This document shows, one piece after another, positions 1-6,203 of a stretch of DNA of 6,255 bases; position 1 is the stretch's first letter; each line of letters opens with the position of its first letter. The stretch is from an uncultured beta proteobacterium. Lineage in GTDB: Bacteria > Pseudomonadota > Gammaproteobacteria > Burkholderiales > Burkholderiaceae. The stretch is from the NCBI GenBank assembly GCA_903892315.1, contig CAITHY010000172.1, positions 1-6,255 on the forward strand. Reading direction: 5' to 3'. The notes under the pieces were generated by a model, which made no database searches, was not told the origin of the DNA, and saw nothing but the letters and a program-made list of their open reading frames with translations. The translations under genes were made by a program, and so were the position numbers.

Positions 1-11
1 GATAAGAAAAA

Positions 12-935
12 ATGGTTCAAAAGAAATCCGACAAACCGAATTTGCAAACGCTGCCAGTCGCGCAGACTGCGTCGGCGTCTGCATTTCCGATGCTGCCAAC
101 TCTTGGGGTTGGCACTCTCGATTCATACATTTCGTACGTTAATCGCGTACCAATGCTCAGTGCTGCAGAAGAGTTACATCTTGCGCAGGAATTTCGACGC
201 ACTGAAAATGTCGATGCTGCTAAAACTTTAGTACTCTCTCATCTGCGCTTAGTAGTTTCTGTTGCTCGCCAATATCTCGGCTACGGCATTCCACATGCTG
301 ACCTTATTCAAGAAGGCAATATTGGCTTGATGAAAGCAGTAAAACGCTATGACCCAAACAATGGCGCACGTCTTGTGTCTTATGCGATTCATTGGATCAA
401 AGCAGAAATTCATGAGTACATTCTCAAGAATTGGCGTTTAGTAAAAACAGCAACCACTAAAGCACAGCGCAAACTATTCTTTAACTTACGCAGCAATAAA
501 CCTACCTTGAGCGCACTTACTCCAAGCGAAGTAGAGGCCTTGGCTAAAGCGCTGGATGTTAAAGGTTCTGATGTTAAAGAAATGGAAATGCGACTTGCTG
601 GTGGTGATATTGCTCTCGAAGGCGATGATAGCGATGATGAGTCTGCTTACGCTCCTATTCAATGGCTCGCGGATAACTCCCAAGAGCCTACTGCTCGCAT
701 TGCTAGCGCTGAAGCAGATGCCTTACAAGGCCCCAAACTAGATCAAGCACTCATGGCTTTAGATGAGCGCAGTCGCAATATTGTGCAATCACGTTGGCTG
801 GCTATGGATGCCGAGGGGAATGGCACGAAAACATTGCATGATCTAGCCGATGAATACGGCATCTCCGCAGAACGTGTTCGCCAAATTGAAACTGCTGCCC
901 TCAAAAAGATGCGCGGCTTGCTGCAAACAGCATAA
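12..935 (+). CDS. rpoH: RNA polymerase sigma-32 factor RpoH (heat-shock sigma factor)
   Basis: Alternative sigma factor that directs RNA polymerase to heat-shock promoters; it acts in the cytoplasm and is normally controlled by chaperones and FtsH. The 307-residue product is slightly longer than E. coli RpoH (284) and usual for betaproteobacteria. Seen in order: region 1.2-like segment LDSYISYVNRVPMLS (36-50); region 2 with LVLSHLRLVVSVARQYLGYG (73-92), DLIQEGNIGLMKAVKRYDP (97-115) and the promoter-melting helix with HWIKAEIHEYILKNWRLVK (127-145); then the diagnostic RpoH box QRKLFFNLR (152-160), which separates it from RpoD and RpoS; and region 4 with ALDERSRNIVQSRW (249-262) and the helix-turn-helix LADEYGISAERVRQIE (278-293). 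An acidic linker lies at 204-210. The start is the first in-frame ATG in the window and gives a family-like N-terminus; only 11 A/G-rich bases precede it, so promoter and any RNA thermometer are out of view. It converges with sco1. Confidence 0.96.
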   Translation: MVQKKSDKPNLQTLPVAQTASASAFPMLPTLGVGTLDSYISYVNRVPMLSAAEELHLAQEFRRTENVDAAKTLVLSHLRLVVSVARQYLGYGIPHADLIQEGNIGLMKAVKRYDPNNGARLVSYAIHWIKAEIHEYILKNWRLVKTATTKAQRKLFFNLRSNKPTLSALTPSEVEALAKALDVKGSDVKEMEMRLAGGDIALEGDDSDDESAYAPIQWLADNSQEPTARIASAEADALQGPKLDQALMALDERSRNIVQSRWLAMDAEGNGTKTLHDLADEYGISAERVRQIETAALKKMRGLLQTA

Positions 936-941
936 GCAATC

Positions 942-968
942 AAGCAGTTTGCAGTCTGCAAACTGCTT
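942..968 (+). terminator. Hairpin terminator between convergent rpoH and sco1
   Basis: Perfect 12-bp inverted repeat: left arm AAGCAGTTTGCA (942-953), loop GTC, right arm TGCAAACTGCTT (957-968). On the + strand it is followed by the T-rich stretch TCTTCTCTT running into the sco1 stop, so it looks like an intrinsic terminator for rpoH, 6 nt after its stop codon. Read from the minus strand the hairpin is followed by GATTGCTTATG, with no U-tract, so termination of the cox-assembly transcript here would be weak or need another factor. That termination works in vivo is inferred. Confidence 0.75.
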
Positions 969-975
969 TCTTCTC

Positions 976-1560
976 TTACTTCAACAGTTCCTTCAAGTCA
1001 TGCGCCAAGGTCTCTGGACCTTGAGCGTGCTTGATATATAAACGCAGGTGCCCGTTAGGATCAAATGCATAGCTACCTGCTGTGTGATCCATGGTGTACG
1101 AGCCTGGTTTAGCGCCCGGTATCTTCTTGTAATAAATCTTAAAGTCCTTAGCCACCTTCTCTAAAGAGGCCTCATCTGCAGGGCGCAAGCCCAAGAAGTG
1201 GGGATCAAACGCAGGCACATACTGCTTCAGAATTTCTGCGGTATCACGCTCAGGATCTATAGTGACGAAAAGTACCTGCACCTTATCGGACTGAGGACCC
1301 AAGAGGGTCATGACTTGTTGCATTTCAGTTAAGGTGGTTGGGCAAATATCAGGACATTGGGTGTAACCAAAAAACATCACCACTACTTTGCCCTTAAAGT
1401 CTGCCAAGGTTCGCACCTTACCATCAGGATCGACCAAGCTAAAGTCTTTACCGAATGCTGTGCTGCCAGTGATATCAATATTTTTAAACTCAGGCTTTGG
1501 GCTACAAGCAGTCAATACAAAACAAAGAATGGCTAAAAAGCCAACGCGCAAAAAATTCAT
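976..1560 (-). CDS. sco1: Sco1/SenC/PrrC family copper chaperone lipoprotein
   Basis: Membrane-anchored periplasmic copper protein that helps assemble the CuA centre of cytochrome c oxidase subunit II, as metallochaperone or thiol reductant. The 194-residue product starts with a signal peptide ending in a lipobox LTAC (16-19), so C19 is the probable lipidated residue. The thioredoxin-like domain carries the copper motif CPDIC (C69, C73, CX3C) in FFGYTQCPDICPTTL (63-77), the VTIDPERDT strand (99-107), and the distal ligand H159 in MDHTAGSY (157-164). All three expected copper ligands are present. It is the last gene of the minus-strand assembly run, 7 nt after ctaB. GAGAG, starting at the ctaB stop codon, gives a Shine-Dalgarno-like site 4 nt before the ATG. 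Length and motifs are typical; family assignment is firm, the precise role (CuA loading versus reductase) is inferred. Confidence 0.95.
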   Translation of the reverse strand: MNFLRVGFLAILCFVLTACSPKPEFKNIDITGSTAFGKDFSLVDPDGKVRTLADFKGKVVVMFFGYTQCPDICPTTLTEMQQVMTLLGPQSDKVQVLFVTIDPERDTAEILKQYVPAFDPHFLGLRPADEASLEKVAKDFKIYYKKIPGAKPGSYTMDHTAGSYAFDPNGHLRLYIKHAQGPETLAHDLKELLK

Positions 1561-1567
1561 ATAGCTC

Positions 1568-2461
1568 TCAGAGAAAATAATGGTCTATCAAGAGCGCTGC
1601 AAACAGGAGCGAAAGATAGGTAATAGAAAAGCGGAAGGTCTTTTTGGCCAAAGCATCACTATAGGAAATAAATAACACGATGACATACGCCAGGAACATT
1701 AAACCTAGAATAATTGCCGAAACTAAATACACCATACCGCTCATGCCATAGATATACGGCAGCATCGTAGCTGCAATCAAAATCAGGGTGTAAAGCAGGA
1801 TGTTCAGCAATGTGAAACGTTCCCCATGGGTAACTGGCAGCATTGGCAAGCCTGATTGCACATAGTCGTCGCGACGGTATAAAGCCAGCGCCCAGAAATG
1901 CGGGGGAGTCCACACAAAAATAATCAGAACCAAAAGCCAGGCTTCTGCTGAAAGGGTATTGGTCACTGCTGCCCAGCCCAAGGCTGGTGGCATTGCGCCA
2001 GATAAACCACCAATCACAATATTCTGCGGCGTCGCAGGCTTCAGCAACCAGGTATAGATCACTGCATAACCAACGAAGGTGGCAAGCGTTAGCCACATGG
2101 TTAATGGGTTACAGAAATTCCACAAAATAATCATTCCAAGTGAACCCAGAACAATCGAGAAAATAATGATGTGAAAAGGTGTCACTTCGCCGGTGGCTGA
2201 TGGACGCCAAGCGGTGCGCTTCATCTTGGCATCAACCGCTTGCTCAATCAAACAGTTCACTGCAAATGCCGCGCCAGCCAAAAGCCAGATACCAACAACA
2301 CCACCAAAGAGCACTGGATACGGAACCATGCCAGGCGTTGCTAGGAACATTCCAATCACCGCACAAAAAACGGCGAGCTGAGTCACCCTCGGTTTAGTTA
2401 AAACCCAATATTGACGCCAACGTGGCATGGCCACTGGTGCACTTGTTTTAGAGTCGCTCAT
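1568..2461 (-). CDS. ctaB: Protoheme IX farnesyltransferase (heme O synthase, UbiA family)
   Basis: Integral membrane prenyltransferase that joins farnesyl diphosphate to heme B to give heme O, the first step toward heme A (CtaB/CyoE, COX10 family). The 297-residue length is normal. Seen: TKPRVTQL (22-29) at the start of the first membrane helix; the first acidic motif in [19 protein letters not shown] (69-87) with N69, E73 and D77; [10 protein letters not shown] (154-163); [17 protein letters not shown] (184-200) with the second acidic motif; [10 protein letters not shown] (204-213); and about eight to nine hydrophobic helices overall. The open frame continues upstream to 2581, but that part is read inside ctaA and is unlike the family, so I chose the ATG at 2461, giving [19 protein letters not shown]. 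The gap to the ctaA stop is 2 nt, with AGAAGAAG in the ctaA tail as a weak ribosome site, so coupling to ctaA is likely. Confidence 0.95.
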   Translation of the reverse strand: MSDSKTSAPVAMPRWRQYWVLTKPRVTQLAVFCAVIGMFLATPGMVPYPVLFGGVVGIWLLAGAAFAVNCLIEQAVDAKMKRTAWRPSATGEVTPFHIIIFSIVLGSLGMIILWNFCNPLTMWLTLATFVGYAVIYTWLLKPATPQNIVIGGLSGAMPPALGWAAVTNTLSAEAWLLVLIIFVWTPPHFWALALYRRDDYVQSGLPMLPVTHGERFTLLNILLYTLILIAATMLPYIYGMSGMVYLVSAIILGLMFLAYVIVLFISYSDALAKKTFRFSITYLSLLFAALLIDHYFL

Positions 2462-2463
2462 AT

Positions 2464-3585
2464 TTATGCCATCTTCTTCTGAATGAAAGGCTTCCAAGAG
2501 GCCCAATAACTCATTCTGACCAAACAGAATACCAAAGCCGCAGAGCCGGCAGTATGTAACAAAGCAGCAAACAGCGGCCACTGAAATACCACATTAGAAA
2601 TTCCAGTAATCACTTGTAACAAAAGCACTCCTAGCAATAGCTTCGCCACTTGACTAAGACCCGATAGAACTGGAGTAGCCAGCGTAAGTGCGCTCCAGCC
2701 CATAGTCCCAAGCACAACCAATACCAGCATGGCAAAGAGGCGATGTGCCCAGTGGATTGTTTGCAAGGCTGTAGGGGAGATAAATTCTCCTTGCGCATTG
2801 AGCCCCAATTGACGCCAAAGAGTAAAACCCTCCGCCCAATTAGTCTCAGGCCAAGCACTTCCCAAACACGTCGGGAAATCAGGACAAGCTAGCACTGCGT
2901 AATTAGTACTCACCCAAGCACCCAGGAAAATCTGAATACACAAAACCACAAAAGAAAGGGAGAGGAGTTGTGCTGAAAGTGGCCGTATCCGAATGGTGCG
3001 AATTGCAGAGGACTTGCTCTCCCATGACTGTTGCGCATACGCCGTTAAGCAAGCCAACAAAACTAAGGCCAACATCAAGTGAATCGTAACGATGATGGGT
3101 TGTAACTTCAGGGTGACAGTCCAAGCACCAAAGGCACCTTGAACACAGACTAACAAGAGCAATCCTAAGCTGCCAAACAAAGGATTTTTTCCTAGAGATT
3201 TCAGCTTAGTCAATGTAATGGCCACTTGCACCAAAATCAGTGCGCCTACTGTCATGGCTAAGTAGCGATGAATCATCTCTATCCAGGCTTTAATAATTGT
3301 GACCGGCCCGGTAGGCCAAGCACCCTCTGCTTGCTGTATATCAGTTAGAGCATGCAAAGGATTTGATGTGCCATAGCATCCAGGCCAATCGGGACAACCC
3401 AATCCAGAGTCAGTGAGACGGGTAAACGCACCAAAGACAATTAGGTCAAAGGTCATAAAGACCAAAATCCAATTCAGTTTTTGGTAAAAGCTATGGCCTG
3501 GCTTTTTCCATATAAAGAAGAGCGGTAGGCCAGCAAAAATAATAGCGATGGCTGCCAGCTCCAGAAATAAAATCAGACTGGGCAT
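2464..3585 (-). CDS. ctaA: Heme A synthase (COX15/CtaA family)
   Basis: Integral membrane enzyme that oxidises the C8 methyl of heme O to a formyl group, giving heme A for aa3-type oxidases; it follows CtaB in the pathway. The 373 residues show the internal duplication of the family, about eight membrane helices in two four-helix halves. First half: [17 protein letters not shown] (56-72) with C64 and C70, EMIHR (103-107) with E103 and H106, and H169 in VTIHLMLAL. Second half: [16 protein letters not shown] (225-240) with C234 and C240, IHWAHR (277-282) with H281 in the place of H106, and H344 in LLHTAGS. The four histidines fit the two heme sites known for the family. Its ATG overlaps the stop of the upstream gene as TAATG (1 nt), which suggests translation by re-initiation. 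ctaB follows 2 nt later. Confidence 0.95.
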   Translation of the reverse strand: MPSLILFLELAAIAIIFAGLPLFFIWKKPGHSFYQKLNWILVFMTFDLIVFGAFTRLTDSGLGCPDWPGCYGTSNPLHALTDIQQAEGAWPTGPVTIIKAWIEMIHRYLAMTVGALILVQVAITLTKLKSLGKNPLFGSLGLLLLVCVQGAFGAWTVTLKLQPIIVTIHLMLALVLLACLTAYAQQSWESKSSAIRTIRIRPLSAQLLSLSFVVLCIQIFLGAWVSTNYAVLACPDFPTCLGSAWPETNWAEGFTLWRQLGLNAQGEFISPTALQTIHWAHRLFAMLVLVVLGTMGWSALTLATPVLSGLSQVAKLLLGVLLLQVITGISNVVFQWPLFAALLHTAGSAALVFCLVRMSYWASWKPFIQKKMA

Positions 3586-4241
3586 TACAAACTTTCGCCC
3601 TTGTGATTTAACTTCAGAAGTTTTTCCAAGTCTTTCTTCATGCTAGAAAATTCTTTGGGAGAATTTGTCACTGGGAAATACATCATCTTTGCAGGGCTTG
3701 GATCAATCAACTGAATTTGCTGTCCAGCGCCTTCTTTATTTAACCACGCCTCAAACTCCGCCTTTTGCTTCGGGTCAGAAGGCAAAGCACGTACCTGGAG
3801 ACCAGCTGCCTTCTCGTCATAAATCTTCAGGACTTCAGGGTCAACAGGCTTGCCATCGGTATTAACCCAGATCAACTGCAAGCGCCCGCTTTCTCTACCC
3901 ATGGCAACTTTGGTTTGGCGCATGAGAAATAAAGCCTCAATACATTGCTTATCCTTGATATGGCATTCGCCAGCTGGACGCGCAATTAAGAGGGTCCATT
4001 TACCCTGGAGTGGGGTATCAAGCCACGCTGTATTGAACTCTTGGGCTGGATAGATGAGCGTCCCAAAATTGGTCTTTCCACCCTCAGGCTTAATCACGTA
4101 ATAAGCGAAGTAAGAGGCGAGAACTGGGGAGGCGCAGGCCAGCAATAGCAACAACATCTGAATACGGCCACGACGCGTACGCGCATTAATAGCAGATGCA
4201 TCTATCTGTGAAGCCGGAATTAATAACTCTTTATCACTCAC
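3585..4241 (-). CDS. Uncharacterised membrane-anchored Sco/thioredoxin-like protein of the cox cluster
   Basis: Function not known to me. The 218-residue product has a charged N-terminus with an Arg-rich stretch RTRRGR (21-26), one membrane helix at about 28-49 (MLLLLLACASPVLASYFAYY), then a periplasmic domain by the positive-inside rule. That domain resembles a worn Sco/thioredoxin fold: KWTLLIARPAGEC (81-93), C100, LFLMRQTK (104-111), LIWVNTDG (123-130) and a late IQLIDPSPAKMMYFP (176-190), where Sco proteins have a strand and turn before their last helix. Only two extramembrane cysteines exist, C93 and C100, spaced CX6C instead of CX3C, and the Sco-type DH motif is missing. Proteins of this kind sit between SURF1 and ctaA in other Burkholderiales as I recall. 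The start is GTG, overlapping the SURF1 stop by 4 nt (GTGA), with GGGGAT 5 nt upstream; the next Met (29) lies in the membrane helix. A role in oxidase assembly is inferred from context. Confidence 0.85.
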   Translation of the reverse strand: MSDKELLIPASQIDASAINARTRRGRIQMLLLLLACASPVLASYFAYYVIKPEGGKTNFGTLIYPAQEFNTAWLDTPLQGKWTLLIARPAGECHIKDKQCIEALFLMRQTKVAMGRESGRLQLIWVNTDGKPVDPEVLKIYDEKAAGLQVRALPSDPKQKAEFEAWLNKEGAGQQIQLIDPSPAKMMYFPVTNSPKEFSSMKKDLEKLLKLNHKGESL

Positions 4242-5026
4242 TCTTGATCCCCATTCACTAATCCCTGCTGTTTATATTGCCGCAGGCCACTTAGCAACCA
4301 AAATAAAAATCCAGCAAAAGCCAAAGCAAACCACTGGAATGCATAAGCATAATGGCGATCGACTCCGCTTGTCAGTGGCGCCCAATCGCGCACTAAACCA
4401 TCCTCTGCGCCAACTTCAACCTCACGCAGAATAAAAGGCAGCTGATTCCAACCATGCAGCTTGCCTTCAGCCGTTAAATCAAAGTTTTGCTCAATTCTTG
4501 GCTTGTTAATATCGGCAGAAATCTTGCTACTCCCCAGCTCATATACTTTGCCGGGGTGAGCAAAGATAACGCCCTCAATATTGACCATCTTGTTTGGGGT
4601 TTGCACAGGCGGAAGAGTTTCGCGATTTTCATTGTTGCGCGGCGCCCAACCTCGATTCACCCAAAGGACCTCATCCTTACCTTCAAGCCTTAAAGGCATC
4701 ATCAGATAAAAACCAGACTGTGCCGAGGCACTGCCAACAGGCGGAACTGGTCTTGGCCGGTTGTCCAACCAAATAGCTGACTCGGGAATATATTTGCCAC
4801 GAGCAATCATGCGGCGCTCACTAGCCTCCTCCAAAGTCCATGGTTCTGAATTTCCACTTAAGATAGGCATTTGTTGGCGTGCTTGCAAATTCGCAGCCAA
4901 GGCAATTTTGGTGTTAGCCCTACTTAATTGCCAGACCCCAGCACCACAGCCGATCGAAATCACCAGCAAGGCTGATACAGTAGCAACTATGCGCTTGGTA
5001 ACGAGGGCAAAAAACAGCTTATTCAA
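4238..5026 (-). CDS. surf1: SURF1 family cytochrome c oxidase assembly protein
   Basis: Inner-membrane assembly factor (SURF1/Shy1) that binds heme A and promotes its insertion into oxidase subunit I. The 262-residue product has the family layout: N-terminal membrane helix (about 12-32) running into GVWQLSRA (30-37), a periplasmic domain with RGKY (76-79), LDNR (87-90) and VNRGW (123-127), and the C-terminal GVDRHYAYAFQWFALA (221-236) leading the second helix (about 228-247). It is the first gene of the tight minus-strand assembly run. The start codon appears to be TTG at 5026: no in-frame ATG or GTG lies between the upstream in-frame stop and the membrane helix, and the N-terminus MNKLFFALVTKRIV looks right. 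No good Shine-Dalgarno is visible before it. Only 14 bp separate it from the divergent DUF2909 gene, so its promoter must lie in or beyond that gene. Confidence 0.92.
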   Translation of the reverse strand: MNKLFFALVTKRIVATVSALLVISIGCGAGVWQLSRANTKIALAANLQARQQMPILSGNSEPWTLEEASERRMIARGKYIPESAIWLDNRPRPVPPVGSASAQSGFYLMMPLRLEGKDEVLWVNRGWAPRNNENRETLPPVQTPNKMVNIEGVIFAHPGKVYELGSSKISADINKPRIEQNFDLTAEGKLHGWNQLPFILREVEVGAEDGLVRDWAPLTSGVDRHYAYAFQWFALAFAGFLFWLLSGLRQYKQQGLVNGDQE

Positions 5027-5028
5027 TT

Positions 5029-5034
5029 GAGGGA
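5029..5034 (+). promoter_or_regulatory. Ribosome binding site of the DUF2909 gene
   Basis: GAGGGA ends 6 nt before the ATG at 5041 and supports that start. It sits in the 14-bp gap between two divergent genes, 2 nt from the SURF1 start codon, so there is no room for a promoter between them. Confidence 0.65.
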
Positions 5035-5040
5035 TTTGAG

Positions 5041-5253
5041 ATGAAGTGGATTATTCCTATTGTCCTACTAATGATTGTTTTTAGCTTAGGATCAGCTTTG
5101 TATTACATGATGAAAGATAGGGGGAATAGTTCCCGTATGGTTCATTCACTGATGCTACGTATTGGATTGTCTATGGTGCTATTTTTAGGAATTCTCCTGG
5201 CCCATTACTTTGGCCTCATCGAGGCTACGGGCATCAGGGTGGGAACCAATTAA
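5041..5253 (+). CDS. DUF2909 family twin-transmembrane protein
   Basis: Small 70-residue membrane protein of unknown function. Two hydrophobic helices are visible, about 4-22 (IIPIVLLMIVFSLGSALYY) and 41-59 (IGLSMVLFLGILLAHYFGL), joined by a polar, basic loop MKDRGNSSRMVHSLMLR (24-40), and a short tail with IEATGIR (60-66). The loop-plus-helix pattern DRG...R.V.SL.LR.G.S..LFL and the closing TGIR match DUF2909 proteins as I remember them. The family is regularly found within oxidase clusters of betaproteobacteria, which is its only functional hint. It is the one + strand gene inside the minus-strand cox region, has a good ribosome site (GAGGGA), and is followed by a strong hairpin terminator. 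Its promoter would have to lie in the 5' part of SURF1; I saw no convincing one. Confidence 0.88.
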   Translation: MKWIIPIVLLMIVFSLGSALYYMMKDRGNSSRMVHSLMLRIGLSMVLFLGILLAHYFGLIEATGIRVGTN

Positions 5254-5284
5254 TCGTTACAGCATAAAACAAGAGTACCAAAAC

Positions 5285-5310
5285 AAATCGGGGCTTTAAA
5301 GCCCCGATTT
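5285..5310. terminator. Bidirectional intrinsic terminator between DUF2909 gene and ctaE
   Basis: A perfect 26-nt palindrome: arm AAATCGGGGC (5285-5294), centre TTTAAA, arm GCCCCGATTT (5301-5310). On the + strand the stem runs into TTTTTATT; on the minus strand it runs into TTTGTTTTGG. Both readings give a GC-rich stem with a U-rich tail, so it should stop DUF2909 transcripts (stop codon at 5253) and ctaE transcripts (stop codon at 5320). The rest of the 5254-5319 gap holds nothing else I can support. Confidence 0.9.
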
Positions 5311-5319
5311 TTATTCAAC

Positions 5320-6174
5320 TTACATCCAGTAAACAGCGATGTACAAACCAAGCCAGACTACGTCAACGAAGTGCCAGTACCAAGCAGCGCCTTCAAATGC
5401 AAAGTGATGCTGAGCGGTAAAGTCGCCACGGATCATACGACGCAAAACAATGGCCAACATAGTGCCACCAAGGAAAACGTGGAAGCCATGGAATCCGGTC
5501 AACATAAAGAATGTAGAACCGTAGATGCCTGATGTGAGCTTCAAATTGAGTTCATGGTAAGCGTGATAGTACTCAAAAGCTTGGAAGCATAAAAAGACGA
5601 AACCCAAGCCAACAGTAGCAGCCAGGAAAGCAATGGCTTTCTTCATGTGGTTTTGAACTAGGGCATGATGCGCAATAGTAATTGTTACGCCAGAGCTCAA
5701 CAATAAGAAGGTATTGAGGGTGGGGATAGGCCATGGACCCATGGTCGTAAATTTCTCAACCAATCCGGCAGGACCGTCATTTGGCCATACAGCCTGGAAA
5801 TTAGGCCAAATCAATTTGCTTTCAACATCACCCATCCAAGGCATTGCAATATTACGAGCATAGAAGAGGGCTGCAAAGAATGCGCCGAAGAACATGATTT
5901 CTGAGAAGATGAACCAAGCCATTGACCAGCGATAGGAAATATCAACGTTCACGCCATTCTTACCAGCATTGGATTCAGCAATCGTATCGCCAAACCAGTG
6001 ATAGAGCACAAACAGAATCCATGCCACACCAACCAAGCTCAGGGGACCGCCCCAAGAAGTGTGGTTTACCCAGCCAGACATGCCAGCGCCAAATGCAATT
6101 AAGCCGGCGGCGGCCATAGCAGGATGCCTAGATAGTCCAGGGACGAAATAGTATGGGGTTGAATTGGATGACAT
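5320..6174 (-). CDS. ctaE: Cytochrome c oxidase subunit III
   Basis: Structural membrane subunit of the aa3-type cytochrome c oxidase (CtaE/CoxC), which packs against subunit I and supports proton uptake and stability. The 284-residue product has the usual seven-helix layout. Seen: YYFVPGLSRHP (8-18), YRWSMAWFIFSEIMFFGAFFAALFYAR as a block (81-107) with the conserved membrane glutamate E92, PTLNTFLLLSSGVTIT (151-166), QAFEYYHA (198-205), SGIYGSTFFMLTGFHGFHVFLG (215-236) and the C-terminal WYWHFVDVVWLGLY (265-278). The frame extends six codons upstream to a TTG, but the ATG at 6174 has AGAGAG 6 nt before it and gives the family-like start MSSNSTPYYF. It follows the DUF2970-like gene by 29 nt on the same strand, and a terminator lies just past its stop, so it is probably the last gene of the structural cox operon. 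Confidence 0.96.
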   Translation of the reverse strand: MSSNSTPYYFVPGLSRHPAMAAAGLIAFGAGMSGWVNHTSWGGPLSLVGVAWILFVLYHWFGDTIAESNAGKNGVNVDISYRWSMAWFIFSEIMFFGAFFAALFYARNIAMPWMGDVESKLIWPNFQAVWPNDGPAGLVEKFTTMGPWPIPTLNTFLLLSSGVTITIAHHALVQNHMKKAIAFLAATVGLGFVFLCFQAFEYYHAYHELNLKLTSGIYGSTFFMLTGFHGFHVFLGGTMLAIVLRRMIRGDFTAQHHFAFEGAAWYWHFVDVVWLGLYIAVYWM

Positions 6175-6180
6175 CTTATT

Positions 6181-6186
6181 CTCTCT
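6181..6186 (-). promoter_or_regulatory. Ribosome binding site that fixes the ctaE start
   Basis: On the minus strand AGAGAG is followed by AATAAG and then the ATG at 6174, a 6-nt spacing. It lies inside the six-codon TTG extension of the frame, so the ATG is the likely start and the TTG is not. Confidence 0.65.
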
Positions 6187-6203
6187 ATTCAATCAAAAAA
6201 TAA

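Noticed and set aside
1659..2096. 145-codon minus-strand open frame inside ctaB
   Set aside because: It overlaps a clearly conserved gene in another frame, its protein shows no domain I recognise, and its Trp/Phe/Ser/Cys-rich composition looks like a frame shadow of a membrane protein gene.
2462..2581. Upstream extension of the ctaB frame (40 extra residues beginning [15 protein letters not shown])
   Set aside because: It is read wholly inside the 3' end of ctaA in another frame, is unlike any CtaB N-terminus, and a family-like ATG start exists at 2461.
4174..4183. Ten-base palindrome CGCGTACGCG
   Set aside because: It lies in codons for the Arg-rich N-terminal part of the Sco-like protein, is short, and has no repeat partner or promoter context; chance is the simplest explanation.
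4995..5023. TTGGTA, 17 nt, CTTATT as a promoter for the DUF2909 gene
   Set aside because: The -10 element matches the consensus at only three of six bases, so it is not distinguishable from background.
5122..5134. GGGAA-TAG-TTCCC inverted repeat about 100 bp upstream of the SURF1 start, considered as an operator
   Set aside because: Arms are only 5 bp, it is within DUF2909 coding sequence, and I found no convincing -10/-35 pair beside it.
6175..6192. TTG start six codons upstream for ctaE
   Set aside because: The AGAGAG ribosome site lies inside this extension and points to the ATG at 6174, which also gives the family-like N-terminus.
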